The notes beneath the pieces are model-generated. The model saw only the letters and a program-made list of their open reading frames with translations, was not told where the DNA came from and searched no databases. Source: Pseudomonas fluorescens (lineage in GTDB: Bacteria > Pseudomonadota > Gammaproteobacteria > Pseudomonadales > Pseudomonadaceae). From it: a stretch of DNA of 64,000 nt. The stretch is from positions 186,001 to 250,000 of the forward strand of contig NZ_CABVHK010000003.1 of the NCBI RefSeq assembly GCF_902497785.1, given 5' to 3'. Positions 10,153-21,377 of the stretch are shown here, one piece after another. Both the position numbers and the translations under genes were made by a program. Positions within the stretch are counted from its first letter, which is position 1, and each line of letters opens with the position of its first letter.

Positions 10153-11367
10153 TCAGTGTGCCGCCCACTCGATTTTCGAAATGTCGACACCGTCTTTGTA
10201 CATGTCCCACAGCGGCGACAAGGTGCGCAGCTTGGTAACGGCCTCGCAGACTTTCTGCGCGGCGTAGTCGATTTCTTCTTCGGTGGTGAAGCGGCCGAAG
10301 GTGAAGCGGATCGAGCTGTGCGCCAGTTCGTCGTTACGGCCCAGGGCGCGCAATACGTACGAAGGTTCCAGCGAAGCCGAGGTGCAGGCCGAACCGGACG
10401 AAACCGCCAGATCCTTGAGCGCCATGATCAGCGACTCGCCTTCAACGTAGTTGAAGCTCAGGTTCAGGTTGTGCGGAACGCGGGCGGTCATGCTGCCGTT
10501 GACGTACAGCTCTTCCAGGTCTTCGACCTGCTTGAAGAAGCGGTCGCTCAGGGCTTTGATCCGGACGTTCTCGGCAGCCATGTCTTCCTTGGCCACGCGG
10601 AAGGCTTCACCCATGCCGACGATCTGGTGAGTCGCCAGAGTGCCGGAACGCATGCCGCGCTCATGACCGCCGCCATGCATGGTCGCTTCGATGCGCACAC
10701 GCGGCTTGCGGCTCACGTACAGCGCGCCAATGCCTTTAGGGCCGTAGGTTTTGTGGGCGGAGAACGACATCATGTCGACTTTCAGCTTCTGCAGGTCGAT
10801 CTCGACCTTGCCAGTGGACTGAGCCGCGTCAACGTGGAACAGGATGCCTTTGGAGCGGCACAGTTCGCCGATGGCTTCGATATCGTTGATGGTGCCGATT
10901 TCGTTGTTCACGTGCATGACCGAGACCAGGATGGTGTCATCACGCAGCGCGGCTTCGATCATTTCAGGCGTAACCAGACCATCGGTGCGGGGCTCGAGGT
11001 AGGTCACTTCGAAGCCTTCACGTTCCAGTTGGCGCATGGTGTCGAGGACAGCCTTGTGCTCAATCTTGGTGGTGATCAGGTGTTTGCCCTTGGTCGCATA
11101 GAAATGCGCCGCACCCTTGATTGCCAGGTTGTCGGATTCGGTGGCACCGGAGGTCCAGACGATTTCACGCGGGTCGGCGTTGACCAGGTCAGCGACCTGG
11201 CGACGGGCGTTTTCGACGGACTCTTCGGCTTTCCAGCCAAACACGTGGGAACGGGACGCCGGGTTACCGAAGTTTCCGTCGACCAGCAGGCATTCACTCA
11301 TCTTTTGCGCGACACGCGGATCAACCGGGGTGGTCGCAGAGTAATCAAGGTAAATCGGCAATTTCAT
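10153..11367 (-). CDS. iscS: Cysteine desulfurase IscS
   Basis: A PLP enzyme that takes sulfur from cysteine for Fe-S clusters and tRNA thiolation. In the 404-residue protein the PLP lysine is in [14 protein letters not shown] (about residue 206) and the persulfide Cys in [13 protein letters not shown] (about 328). AGGAGATAGTCC precedes the ATG. It follows iscR by 50 bp. Confidence 0.98.
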   Translation of the reverse strand: MKLPIYLDYSATTPVDPRVAQKMSECLLVDGNFGNPASRSHVFGWKAEESVENARRQVADLVNADPREIVWTSGATESDNLAIKGAAHFYATKGKHLITTKIEHKAVLDTMRQLEREGFEVTYLEPRTDGLVTPEMIEAALRDDTILVSVMHVNNEIGTINDIEAIGELCRSKGILFHVDAAQSTGKVEIDLQKLKVDMMSFSAHKTYGPKGIGALYVSRKPRVRIEATMHGGGHERGMRSGTLATHQIVGMGEAFRVAKEDMAAENVRIKALSDRFFKQVEDLEELYVNGSMTARVPHNLNLSFNYVEGESLIMALKDLAVSSGSACTSASLEPSYVLRALGRNDELAHSSIRFTFGRFTTEEEIDYAAQKVCEAVTKLRTLSPLWDMYKDGVDISKIEWAAH

Positions 11368-11417
11368 GGACTATCTCCTAAATCAGGCTGGCTGGCGCGC
11401 CGCTAGCTCTATGGCTG

Positions 11418-11909
11418 TCATTCGACGGCGGACGCTTCAATCTTGTCCAGGCGCGGCGTCTTGCTGTTGCAACGACGCTGGTCCTGACGCTGGGCTACTT
11501 CTTGTACCTCACGGCGAGTGACAAGGTCAGCCAAGCTGATACCGCTCAGAAATTCGTGGATCTGCAGGCTCAGGTCGCACCACAAGTGGTGAGTCAGACA
11601 GGTGTCGCCTTGATGGCAATCCCCCTGGCCCTGGCATTTGGTGGCATCGACCGATTCGTTTACCGCATCGATCACCTGGGCGACCTGGATGCCCTGCATG
11701 TCGCGGGACAACTGGTAGCCGCCGCCCGGACCACGGACACTGGACACCAGATTGCTGCGGCGCAATTTGGCGAAGAGCTGTTCGAGGTAGGACAGGGAGA
11801 TGCCTTGGCGCTCGGAGATATCGGCCAGGGACACCGGCCCGTGCTGCGCGTGCAACGCCAGATCGAGCATGGCGGTCACGGCGTATCGGCCTTTTGTAGT
11901 CAGTCGCAT
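11418..11909 (-). CDS. iscR: Rrf2-family Fe-S regulator IscR
   Basis: A [2Fe-2S] transcription factor that represses its own operon when the cluster is present. The start at 11909 ([15 protein letters not shown]) is the family start; the frame extends two codons further only through a TTG. The N-terminal winged helix and the ligands in [13 protein letters not shown] (three Cys at about 92-104) are present, with a His shortly after. It heads the isc operon and has IscR-type sites directly upstream. Confidence 0.97.
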   Translation of the reverse strand: MRLTTKGRYAVTAMLDLALHAQHGPVSLADISERQGISLSYLEQLFAKLRRSNLVSSVRGPGGGYQLSRDMQGIQVAQVIDAVNESVDATKCQGQGDCHQGDTCLTHHLWCDLSLQIHEFLSGISLADLVTRREVQEVAQRQDQRRCNSKTPRLDKIEASAVE

Positions 11910-11940
11910 GGACAATTACCACGGAGTTCGGAATGGGGCG

Positions 11941-11997
11941 AGTATGCAATTCCCGAGTATTTAAGTCAACTATAAGACCTAGTACTTTAGTCAGGTT
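11941..11997 (-). promoter_or_regulatory. isc operon promoter with two type-1 IscR-like sites
   Basis: On the minus strand, TTGACT (11969-11964) and CATACT (11946-11941) are separated by 17 bp and form a sigma70-type promoter for iscR. Two partly palindromic motifs fit the type-1 IscR consensus: one at 11949-11973, beginning ATAGTTGACTTAAATACTCG and overlapping the -35, and one at 11972-11997, beginning AACCTGACTAAAGTACTAGG. The arrangement resembles the E. coli iscR promoter and supports cluster-dependent autorepression. Confidence 0.75.
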
Positions 11998-12070
11998 TAC
12001 CCGCAAAAGAGCGGCCGCATCATAACAAAGGCCGGGCGTTTACAGCCAGCAGTACCTCGTTATCGTTCAT

Positions 12071-12156
12071 CGCGGGCAAGCCCGCTCCCACAGGACTTGC
12101 GTCAAGCCTGCCATTGAAGGCAAACGCAAATACCTGTGGGAGCGGGCTTGCCCGCG
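12071..12156. repeat. Inverted REP pair between iscR and cysE
   Basis: A perfect 23-bp inverted repeat with core CGGGCAAGCCCGCTCCCACA at 12071-12093 and its complement at 12134-12156, separated by 40 bp. It is one of several REP families in the window. It lies between the iscR promoter region and the cysE stop. Confidence 0.9.
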
Positions 12157-12173
12157 ATTGAAGTCGACGAGGT

Positions 12174-12950
12174 CTAGCTGGCCTGACTCTGATCCTTGTC
12201 CTTCACACAGGCGAAGTCTTCTTCGCGCAGCTCAGGCAAATCTTTCGCACAGTAATTACTGCCCAGATCCTTCAACGCCCCGCACATCCCCTCCAGACGC
12301 CCATCAACCGCCTGCAAGTGATCAAGCAGCTGGTTGATCGCGCGCGCCACCGGGTCCGGCATATCTTCCCCGACACCGTAGGCATCAAAACCGATTTTCT
12401 CGGCCATCGCCTTGCGCTTGGCGTCCTGCTCTTCATCGGATTTGACGATGATCCGCCCAGGAATTCCGACGACGGTCGCCCCGGCCGGAACAGCCTTGGT
12501 CACCACCGCATTGGAACCGACCTTGGCCCCGGCGCCCACAGTAAACGGCCCCAACACCTTGGCGCCCGCCCCCACCACAACACCGTCTTCCAGCGTCGGG
12601 TGACGCTTGCCTTTGTTCCAGCTGGTGCCGCCGAGCGTCACGCCTTGATAAAGGGTCACGTCGTTACCGATTTCAGCGGTTTCGCCAATGACAATGCCCA
12701 TGCCATGGTCAATAAAGAAGCGCCGCCCCACCTTGGCACCCGGATGGATCTCGATCCCGGTCAACCAGCGACCGAAGTTCGACACCAGCCGCGCCAGCCA
12801 TTTCAGCTCGGCGCGCCACAGGGCCGCCGACAGACGATGGATCCAGATGGCGTGCATGCCGGGGTAGCACGTCAGGACTTCAAAAGCGTTACGCGCCGCC
12901 GGGTCACGATGGAAAACACTCTGGATATCTTCACGCAAACGCTCGAACAT
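12174..12950 (-). CDS. cysE: Serine O-acetyltransferase
   Basis: Acetylates serine with acetyl-CoA in the first step of cysteine synthesis. The 258-residue protein has the N-terminal helical domain ([19 protein letters not shown]) and left-handed beta-helix hexapeptide repeats ([35 protein letters not shown]). There are two adjacent ATGs; 12950 is 6 nt after AAGGA, and the upstream one at 12953 overlaps the trmJ stop as TAATG. Either way it is coupled to trmJ. Proximity to iscR-iscS fits a cysteine/sulfur neighbourhood. Confidence 0.97.
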   Translation of the reverse strand: MFERLREDIQSVFHRDPAARNAFEVLTCYPGMHAIWIHRLSAALWRAELKWLARLVSNFGRWLTGIEIHPGAKVGRRFFIDHGMGIVIGETAEIGNDVTLYQGVTLGGTSWNKGKRHPTLEDGVVVGAGAKVLGPFTVGAGAKVGSNAVVTKAVPAGATVVGIPGRIIVKSDEEQDAKRKAMAEKIGFDAYGVGEDMPDPVARAINQLLDHLQAVDGRLEGMCGALKDLGSNYCAKDLPELREEDFACVKDKDQSQAS

Positions 12951-12952
12951 CA

Positions 12953-13723
12953 TTAATCCTTCCGCTTTAGAAGCTCGCCACGGGCCGCTTTCTGGGTTTC
13001 CGTGAGGATGCCACGCAATATATTCATTTCCGCCCGGCTGACCGAGCTTCGTCCGTACAACCGGCGCAGGCGCGCCATCAAGTGCCGTGGTTTTTCCGGA
13101 TCGAGGAATTCGATGGCCACCAGGGTCTGCTCCAGGTGTTCATAGAATCGCTCCAATTCGTCCATGGTCGCCAGCTCACCGCTTTTGGTGGACGCCACTT
13201 CATCCTTCTCGACCTTGCTCGGCTGGCCTTGGGCCGCGAGCCAGGACATGCGCACTTCATAGCTCAACACCTGCACCGCTGCCCCGAGGTTCAGCGAACT
13301 GAACTCGGGGTCTGAGGGGATGTGCACGTGATAATGACATCGCTGCAGCTCTTCATTGGTCAGGCCGGAATCTTCACGGCCAAATACCAAGGCAATCTCG
13401 GCGCCCGATGCCGCTTCCTCGACCACTTTAGTGCCGCACTCGCGGGGATCGAGCAGCGGCCAGGGAATCCGCCGGTCACGGGCGCTGGTGCCCAGCACCA
13501 GATTGCAGCCGACCAAGGCATCTTCCAACGTGGCGACGACTTGCGCGTTTTCAAGGATGTCACCGGCACCGGAAGCACGGGCATCGGCCTCGTGATGCGG
13601 GAACAACCGCGGTTCGACCAGTACCAGCCGCGACAGGCCCATGTTCTTCATGGCACGCGCAGCCCCACCGATATTGCCGGGATGACTGGTATTGACCAGG
13701 ACGACACGAATGTTATGCAGCAA
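12953..13723 (-). CDS. trmJ: tRNA (cytidine/uridine-2'-O-)-methyltransferase TrmJ
   Basis: A SPOUT-class methyltransferase acting on position 32 of tRNAs. The conserved N-terminal part [20 protein letters not shown] begins right after a TTG at 13723, which gives 256 residues, close to the family length; the open frame continues further upstream but without homologous-looking sequence. The SAM-binding trefoil knot elements [16 protein letters not shown] and [14 protein letters not shown] are present. The unusual TTG start is inferred from similarity to known N termini. Confidence 0.93.
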   Translation of the reverse strand: MLHNIRVVLVNTSHPGNIGGAARAMKNMGLSRLVLVEPRLFPHHEADARASGAGDILENAQVVATLEDALVGCNLVLGTSARDRRIPWPLLDPRECGTKVVEEAASGAEIALVFGREDSGLTNEELQRCHYHVHIPSDPEFSSLNLGAAVQVLSYEVRMSWLAAQGQPSKVEKDEVASTKSGELATMDELERFYEHLEQTLVAIEFLDPEKPRHLMARLRRLYGRSSVSRAEMNILRGILTETQKAARGELLKRKD

Positions 13724-13869
13724 GGGAGGCGCTCTCGAACACTGGATTGGGGAGCAGAATCTTACAGAGCATCCTACCGTTAAGCTATGAAAGCGAACGT
13801 CGACCTTCTCCTGTAGAAACTTTCTGATAGAATGCCCGGCTTTCTTTAACAACCTTAGGTGACACATCC

Positions 13870-14688
13870 ATGCAGCCCATGCTGAATATCGCGCTGCGCG
13901 CCGCCCGCAGCGCCAGTGAATTGATCTTCCGCTCCATCGAGCGCCTGGATACCATCAAGGTCGACGAAAAAGACGCCAAGGATTACGTATCCGAGGTGGA
14001 TCGCGCCGCTGAACAGAAAATCATCGACGCGCTGCGCAAGGCCTACCCGAACCACTCGATCATGGGTGAAGAAACCGGCATGCACGCCGGCACCGGGATC
14101 GAAGGCGAAGAGTACCTGTGGATCATCGATCCGCTGGACGGCACCACCAACTTCCTGCGCGGCATTCCTCACTTCGCTGTCAGCATCGCCTGCAAATACC
14201 GTGGTCGCCTGGAACACGCTGTGGTTCTGGACCCGGTTCGCCAGGAAGAATTCACCGCCAGCCGTGGTCGCGGCGCTCAACTGAACGGTCGTCGCCTGCG
14301 CGTCAGCGGCCGCACCAGCCTGGACGGCGCCCTGCTGGGTACCGGCTTCCCGTTCCGTGACGACCAGATGGACAACCTCGACAACTACCTGGGCATGTTC
14401 CGCGCTCTGGTTGGCCAGACCGCCGGCATCCGCCGCGCTGGCTCCGCGAGCCTGGACCTGGCTTACGTGGCTGCCGGCCGTTTCGACGCGTTCTGGGAGT
14501 CGGGCCTGTCCGAGTGGGACATGGCGGCAGGCGCCCTGTTGATCCAGGAAGCCGGCGGTCTGGTGAGCGACTTCACCGGCGGTCACGACTTCCTTGAGAA
14601 AGGCCATATCGTTGCCGGTAACACCAAGTGCTTCAAGGCAGTACTGACGGCGATCCAGCCGCACCTGCCGGCCTCGCTGAAACGCTAA
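13870..14688 (+). CDS. suhB: Inositol-1-monophosphatase family protein SuhB
   Basis: A Mg-dependent phosphatase; in gammaproteobacteria SuhB also joins the antitermination complex on rRNA operons. The 272-residue protein has the two family motifs, WIIDPLDGTTNFLRG at about residues 84-98 and WDMAAGALLIQEAGG at about 216-230, and the metal-binding Glu in MGEETG. It is divergent from trmJ with 146 bp between the two starts, and is the only plus-strand gene in the left core block. An intrinsic terminator follows. Confidence 0.96.
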   Translation: MQPMLNIALRAARSASELIFRSIERLDTIKVDEKDAKDYVSEVDRAAEQKIIDALRKAYPNHSIMGEETGMHAGTGIEGEEYLWIIDPLDGTTNFLRGIPHFAVSIACKYRGRLEHAVVLDPVRQEEFTASRGRGAQLNGRRLRVSGRTSLDGALLGTGFPFRDDQMDNLDNYLGMFRALVGQTAGIRRAGSASLDLAYVAAGRFDAFWESGLSEWDMAAGALLIQEAGGLVSDFTGGHDFLEKGHIVAGNTKCFKAVLTAIQPHLPASLKR

Positions 14689-14700
14689 GCGAGCGGCCAC

Positions 14701-14729
14701 AAAAAAGCACCCTTCGGGGTGCTTTTTTT
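14701..14729 (+). terminator. Intrinsic terminator of suhB
   Basis: The stem AAAAAAGCACCC / GGGTGCTTTTTT with a TTCG loop, 12 bp after the suhB stop, followed by a T run. Confidence 0.92.
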
Positions 14730-14765
14730 ATGCCTGGAATTTGATTTCGAGAACACCCCAGATCC

Positions 14766-14857
14766 CTGTGGGAGCGGGCTTGCCCGCGATTGCAATTTGT
14801 CGGTCGATATTGATGCAACCTGAGACACCGCCATCGCGGGCAAGCCCGCTCCCACAG
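14766..14857. repeat. Inverted REP pair
   Basis: Two facing 25-bp copies (14766-14790 and 14833-14857) with core GGGAGCGGGCTTGCCCGC, the same family as at 12071-12156. The pair lies between two convergent terminators. Confidence 0.9.
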
Positions 14858-14888
14858 GGATGGGTGATGAGACATAAAATTCAGGCAC

Positions 14889-14918
14889 AAAAAAAGCACC
14901 CCGAAGGGTGCTTCTTTT
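14889..14918 (-). terminator. Intrinsic terminator of the glycine-zipper gene
   Basis: On the minus strand the stem GCACCC / GGGTGC with a TTCG loop is followed by a T-rich tract, 15 bp after the stop of the gene at 14933. The stem and loop are the same as in the suhB terminator. Confidence 0.88.
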
Positions 14919-14932
14919 CAAACCTGAGCGAC

Positions 14933-15481
14933 TTACTTGGCCGGCTCATTCTGCGACAGGACCAACTTGCCTTCCTTATCCACCGGAATCTGGTTGCCCG
15001 GATCACGGTCCATCCGCACTTTGCCTTCCTTGCCATCCAGCGAATAACGAACGTCGTACCCTACAACCTTGTCGCTGATGTCATTCACCGTATTACAGCG
15101 AGTCTGCGTCGTGGTGTAGGTGTCGCGGTTCTGCATACCTTCCTGAACCTTGTTGCCGGCGTAACCGCCGCCGACCGCACCGGCAACGGTGGCAATTTTC
15201 TTGCCGGTGCCGCCGCCCACCTGGTTACCCAGCAAACCACCTGCTACCGCACCAATGGCGGTGCCGAGGATCTGGTGTTGATCTTTGACCGGCGCCTGCC
15301 GGGTCACTGCGACATCCTTGCACACTTCACGTGGCGTTTTGATTTGTGTCTTGACCGGTTCAACGGCTAGCACTTGCGCATACTCAGGGCCGCTTTTAAC
15401 CAGGCTGTAGGTGGCAACAGCACCCCCGGCAGTCACACCGACAGCACCCAATACCGCACCAACCAGCAACGACTTGTTCAC
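14933..15481 (-). CDS. Glycine-zipper 2TM domain protein
   Basis: A 182-residue protein with an N-terminal membrane anchor or signal (MNKSLLVGAVLGAVGVTAGG), a central glycine-zipper hairpin at about 73-110 (LGTAIGAVAGGLLGNQVGG, AGAVGGGYAGNK) and a hydrophilic C-terminal domain (VVGYDVRYSLDGKEG). The family is common in proteobacterial envelopes, related to the SlyB/Rick-17kDa group, and is thought to sit in or under the outer membrane. No specific role is known. It is monocistronic, with its own terminator downstream and the secF terminator upstream. Confidence 0.85.
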   Translation of the reverse strand: MNKSLLVGAVLGAVGVTAGGAVATYSLVKSGPEYAQVLAVEPVKTQIKTPREVCKDVAVTRQAPVKDQHQILGTAIGAVAGGLLGNQVGGGTGKKIATVAGAVGGGYAGNKVQEGMQNRDTYTTTQTRCNTVNDISDKVVGYDVRYSLDGKEGKVRMDRDPGNQIPVDKEGKLVLSQNEPAK

Positions 15482-15540
15482 ATGAACCTCCTGACCATCA
15501 CATGCGGGACATGCCCGCGCTTCTCCCAGCCTTGGAGCAT

Positions 15541-15575
15541 AAAAAAAGGCGCGAGTTCAACTCGCGCCTTTTTTG
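15541..15575 (-). terminator. Intrinsic terminator after secF
   Basis: An almost symmetrical hairpin, AAAAAAAGGCGCGAG / CTCGCGCCTTTTTT with loop TTCAA. It lies 27 bp past the secF stop and ends the yajC-secD-secF transcript; the A tract makes it bidirectional in form. Confidence 0.92.
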
Positions 15576-15601
15576 GCAGCCAGCAGGAGGATCGATAGCC
15601 G

Positions 15602-16516
15602 TTATGGACGGTCGTCGACTTCCTTGTCAGTGGACACAGGAGGAATCAGGTCTTCGGAGCTCAGGTTCAGCCAGATCAGCACCACGTTGGCGATGTAGAT
15701 CGACGAATAAGTACCCGCCAGAACACCGATAAACAGGGCAATGGAGAAGCCGAACAGGTTATCGCCACCGAAGAACAGCAGCGCCGCAATCGCCAGCAAC
15801 GTGGAGATCGACGTCGCCATGGTCCGCAACAGGGTTTGCGTGGTCGAGATGTTGATGTTCTCGATCAGGCTGGCCTTGCGCAGCACCCGGAAGTTCTCAC
15901 GAACCCGGTCAAATACCACGATGGTGTCGTTGAGCGAATAACCGATGATCGCCAATACCGCCGCCAGCACCGTCAGGTCGAAGGTGATCTGGAAGAACGA
16001 CAGGATGCCGATGGTCACGATCACGTCGTGGATCAGCGAAACGATCGCGCCAACCGCAAACTTCCACTGAAAGCGGAACGCCAGGTAGATCAGGATGCCG
16101 CCCAGCGCCATCAGCATGCCGAGGCCGCCCTGGTCGCGCAGTTCTTCACCGACCTGCGGGCCGACAAACTCGACGCGCTTGACCGTCGCCGGGTTGTCGC
16201 CGCCGACCTTCAGCAGCGCTTCTGCCACCTGCTGGCCCAACTGCGGGTCTTCACCCGGCATGCGCACCAGCAAATCGGTGGTTGCACCGAAGCTCTGCAC
16301 GATTGCCTCGTGATAACCCGAAGTGGCCAGCTGCTCACGCACCTTGGTGACATCGGCCGGACGCTCGTAGGTCAGCTCGATGAGCGTACCGCCGGTGAAG
16401 TCCAGGCCCCAGTTCATGCCCTTGGTGGCGACGCTGAACAAGGCCAGCACCGTAAGGAACAATGTGACGCCGAACGCAACGTTGCGAACGCCCATGAAGT
16501 TGATTGTACGTAACAT
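15602..16516 (-). CDS. secF: Protein translocase subunit SecF
   Basis: With SecD it forms a proton-driven membrane complex that completes protein export through SecYEG. The 304-residue protein has six predicted membrane spans, one periplasmic domain after the first span and the family motifs GLDFTGGTLIEL and GYSLNDTIVVFDRVREN. It follows secD by 9 bp. Confidence 0.97.
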   Translation of the reverse strand: MLRTINFMGVRNVAFGVTLFLTVLALFSVATKGMNWGLDFTGGTLIELTYERPADVTKVREQLATSGYHEAIVQSFGATTDLLVRMPGEDPQLGQQVAEALLKVGGDNPATVKRVEFVGPQVGEELRDQGGLGMLMALGGILIYLAFRFQWKFAVGAIVSLIHDVIVTIGILSFFQITFDLTVLAAVLAIIGYSLNDTIVVFDRVRENFRVLRKASLIENINISTTQTLLRTMATSISTLLAIAALLFFGGDNLFGFSIALFIGVLAGTYSSIYIANVVLIWLNLSSEDLIPPVSTDKEVDDRP

Positions 16517-16525
16517 GGCAGCCCC

Positions 16526-18394
16526 TTAAATCCACAACTTCTTGAAGTCACGACCGCCGAAGATCAGGTTGACCATCGCGCGGGTCACCATGATGGCCGT
16601 GAACATCGAGGTAAAGATCCCGAGGGACATGGTCACTGCGAAACCTTTGACCGGGCCGGTGCCCATCGCAAAGAGAATCCCGCCGACCAACAGTGTTGTC
16701 AGGTTGGCGTCGAGGATCGCGGTGAATGCCCGGCCGAAGCCTTCGTTGATTGCTCGCTGGATGGTCATGCCCGCCGCGATCTCTTCACGAATCCGCGAGA
16801 AGATCAGTACGTTGGCGTCGACCGCCATACCCATGGTCAGGACGATACCGGCGATACCCGGCAGGGTCAGCGTTGCACCCAACAGCGACATCAAGGCCAG
16901 CAGCAGCACCATGTTCACGGCCAGAGCGACGGTGGCGATGATGCCGAAGAAACGGTAGATGGCAATGATGAACAGCGAGACGAACAACATGCCCCACAGC
17001 GATGCATCGATACCTTTGGTGATGTTGTCGGCACCGAGGCTCGGGCCAATGGTGCGCTCTTCAGCGAAGTACATCGGCGCGGCCAGACCACCGGCACGCA
17101 ACAGCAGCGCCAGCTCGGACGACTCGCCCTGACCGTTCAGGCCAGTGATGCGGAATTGAGCACCCAGCGGCGACTGGATAGTCGCCAGGCTGATGATCTT
17201 CTTCTCTTCTTTAAAGGTTTGAACCGCTACGTCTTTCTCGACGCCGTTCACCATTTGCTTGACGTAAGTGGTGACCGGGCGTTGCTCGATGAAGATCACC
17301 GCCATGCTGCGACCGACGTTGCTGCGAGTCGCACGACTCATCAGCTCGCCACCGTGGCCATCCAGACGGATGTTCACTTCTGGCGTACCTTGCTCACCGA
17401 AGCCGGCTTTGGCATCGGTTACCTGGTCGCCAGTGATGATCAGGCCACGCTCGATTTGCGCCGAAGGACGATTGCCCTCACGGAACTCGAAGGTTTCGGA
17501 AGTCGCTTTCGAAGCGCCCGGCTCAGCGGCCAGACGGAACTCAAGGTTGGCCGTCTTGCCGAGGATACGCTTGGCTTCGGCGGTGTCCTGCACGCCCGGC
17601 AGCTCAACCACGATGCGGTTGGCGCCCTGACGCTGGACGATCGGTTCGGCAACACCCAGTTCGTTGACGCGGTTACGTACCGTGGTCAAGTTCTGCTTGA
17701 TGGAGTATTCGCGGATTTCCGCCAGCTTGGCCGGGGTCATCGCCAGACGCAGTACCGCCTGACCATTGAGGTCGGCCGGAACAATGTCGAAATCGCTGAA
17801 GTTCTTGCGGATCAGTGCACGGGCCTGTTCGCGGGACGCTTCATCACTGAAACCCAGCTGAATGGCACCGTCGAGTTGCGGCAGGCTGCGATAGCGCAGT
17901 TTCTCTTTACGCAACAGGCTCTTGACGTCGCCTTCGTAGACTTTCAGGCGCGCGTCGAGGGCTTTGTCCATGTCCACTTCGAGCAGGAAGTGCACACCAC
18001 CGGACAAGTCCAGACCCAGCTTCATCGGGTGCGCGCCCAGGTTGCGCAGCCATTGCGGGGTGGTTTGCGCCAGGTTCAGTGCAACGACGTAGTCATCACC
18101 CAATGCCTTGCGTACGACATCCTTGGCCGGCAGTTGATCGCTAGCCTTGGTCAGACGGATAAGACCGCCCTTGCCGCTTTCTGCCAGTGTGGCAGCCTTG
18201 ACTTCGATACCGGATGCCTTGAGCGCTGCGCTCACACGATCCAGATCAGCCTGATTGACCTGCAGCGCAGTGCTTGCGCCGCTGACCTGAATGGCCGGGT
18301 CATCAGGATATAAATTGGGAGCGGAATAAATCAGACCGACCGCCAGCACCGCCAGGATCAGAATGTATTTCCACAGAGGGTATTTGTTCAGCAT
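16526..18394 (-). CDS. secD: Protein translocase subunit SecD
   Basis: A 622-residue partner of SecF with one N-terminal span, a large periplasmic P1 head and five C-terminal spans. Motifs are LGLDLSGGVHFLLEVDMD near residue 127 and AVDANVLIFSRIREE near 530. ATG 18394 is used; a GTG one codon upstream is also possible. It is 63 bp downstream of yajC. Confidence 0.97.
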   Translation of the reverse strand: MLNKYPLWKYILILAVLAVGLIYSAPNLYPDDPAIQVSGASTALQVNQADLDRVSAALKASGIEVKAATLAESGKGGLIRLTKASDQLPAKDVVRKALGDDYVVALNLAQTTPQWLRNLGAHPMKLGLDLSGGVHFLLEVDMDKALDARLKVYEGDVKSLLRKEKLRYRSLPQLDGAIQLGFSDEASREQARALIRKNFSDFDIVPADLNGQAVLRLAMTPAKLAEIREYSIKQNLTTVRNRVNELGVAEPIVQRQGANRIVVELPGVQDTAEAKRILGKTANLEFRLAAEPGASKATSETFEFREGNRPSAQIERGLIITGDQVTDAKAGFGEQGTPEVNIRLDGHGGELMSRATRSNVGRSMAVIFIEQRPVTTYVKQMVNGVEKDVAVQTFKEEKKIISLATIQSPLGAQFRITGLNGQGESSELALLLRAGGLAAPMYFAEERTIGPSLGADNITKGIDASLWGMLFVSLFIIAIYRFFGIIATVALAVNMVLLLALMSLLGATLTLPGIAGIVLTMGMAVDANVLIFSRIREEIAAGMTIQRAINEGFGRAFTAILDANLTTLLVGGILFAMGTGPVKGFAVTMSLGIFTSMFTAIMVTRAMVNLIFGGRDFKKLWI

Positions 18395-18457
18395 CACGCC
18401 GCCCGCTTATGACGCGGGGCGCCTTGCGCGCCCCGTCGATTGAGTAGAAGTTGAAAC

Positions 18458-18796
18458 TTAGATCGCTTTCAGCGTGCCTTTTGGCAGCGTGGCGGCAATG
18501 GCGCCTTTCTGGAACTTCATTTCGACGGTGTCGGACACTTCCAGTACCACGAAATCGTCAGCCACTTTAGTGATCTTGCCGGCGATACCACCGGTGGTCA
18601 CAACTTCGTCGCCTTTTTGCAGGCTGCCCAGCAGGGTTTTCTGCTCTTTGGCGCGCTTGGCCTGTGGACGCCAGATCATCAGGTAGAAGATGACCAGGAA
18701 ACCGACCAGGAAAATCCACTCAAAACCGCCACCCATTGGGCCGGCAGCGGCCGGTGCAGCAGCGTCAGCCATGGCATTCGAGATAAAAAAGCTCAT
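18458..18796 (-). CDS. yajC: Preprotein translocase subunit YajC
   Basis: A 112-residue single-span accessory protein of the SecDF complex. The membrane segment is at about residues 25-45 (GFEWIFLVGFLVIFYLMIW), and the conserved KGDEVVTTGGIAGKI follows in the cytoplasmic part. It lies between tgt and secD, as in most gammaproteobacteria. Confidence 0.97.
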   Translation of the reverse strand: MSFFISNAMADAAAPAAAGPMGGGFEWIFLVGFLVIFYLMIWRPQAKRAKEQKTLLGSLQKGDEVVTTGGIAGKITKVADDFVVLEVSDTVEMKFQKGAIAATLPKGTLKAI

Positions 18797-18839
18797 TTAG
18801 CACTCCAGTTGCAAATGTTGAATCTTGGGGTCAGAAAAC

Positions 18840-21019
<2,180 letters not shown>

Positions 21020-21127
21020 GATGGGGTTCGTCTAGCAGGGGCCGGAAGTCTAGCGGAAATAGTGAAAATTCTCCATGAAACGTGATTGACCGACGGTAAT
21101 CTCATCTCTATACTTCGCCGCCATTGA

Positions 21128-21212
21128 GCCCTGATGGCGGAATTGGTAGACGCGGCGGATTCAAAATCCGTTTTCGCAAGAAGTGGGAGTTCGAGTCTCC
21201 CTCGGGGCACCA
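21128..21212 (+). tRNA. tRNA-Leu (anticodon CAA)
   Basis: An 85-nt class II tRNA with encoded CCA. The anticodon arm is GCGGA-TTCAAAA-TCCGT, giving CAA (codon UUG). The acceptor stem starts GCCCTGA, and the T arm GGGAG-TTCGAGT-CTCCC is followed by CCTCGGGGCACCA-type sequence. The last 21 nt are the integration target of the element that follows; the copy left after integration restores an intact tRNA. Confidence 0.97.
21192..21212 (+). repeat. attL (3' end of tRNA-Leu)
   Basis: These 21 bases, from CGAGTCTCCC to the terminal CCA, recur exactly at 38271-38291. The repeat covers the 3' half of the T arm through the end of the tRNA, the usual target of P4-type integrases. Confidence 0.95.
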
Positions 21213-21257
21213 TATAGCAGTACATGCAAGTCTCTACCAGACTTGCAGACCCAGAGA

Positions 21258-21283
21258 AACCGGCCACTTGAGCCGGTTTTTTT
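21258..21283 (+). terminator. Terminator after tRNA-Leu inside the element
   Basis: The stem AACCGGC / GCCGGTT with a 7-nt loop and a T run lies 46 bp after the tRNA. It belongs to the element and would replace the terminator that was moved to 38300. Confidence 0.88.
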
Positions 21284-21319
21284 GTGCCTGACAATCTACC
21301 CCTGTCTCCCCCTATACGT

Positions 21320-21374
21320 TGTATCCCTGTATCCCTGCTTGTATCCTGAGAAAAATACCGAACTTTGGGATACA
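21320..21374. repeat. Left arm-type repeats, probable integrase/excisionase sites
   Basis: TGTATCCCT occurs at 21320-21328 and 21328-21336, TGTATCCT at 21340-21347, and the inverse GGGATACA at 21367-21374 just before the integrase start. The same 9-mer occurs twice near the right end (38207, 38219). Placement at both ends of an integrated element suggests arm binding sites of the integrase; binding itself is inferred. Confidence 0.6.
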
Positions 21375-21377
21375 AGG

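Noticed and set aside
12071..12156. REP pairs as possible CRISPR repeats
   Set aside because: Repeats are in facing pairs, not evenly spaced direct arrays, and no cas genes are present.
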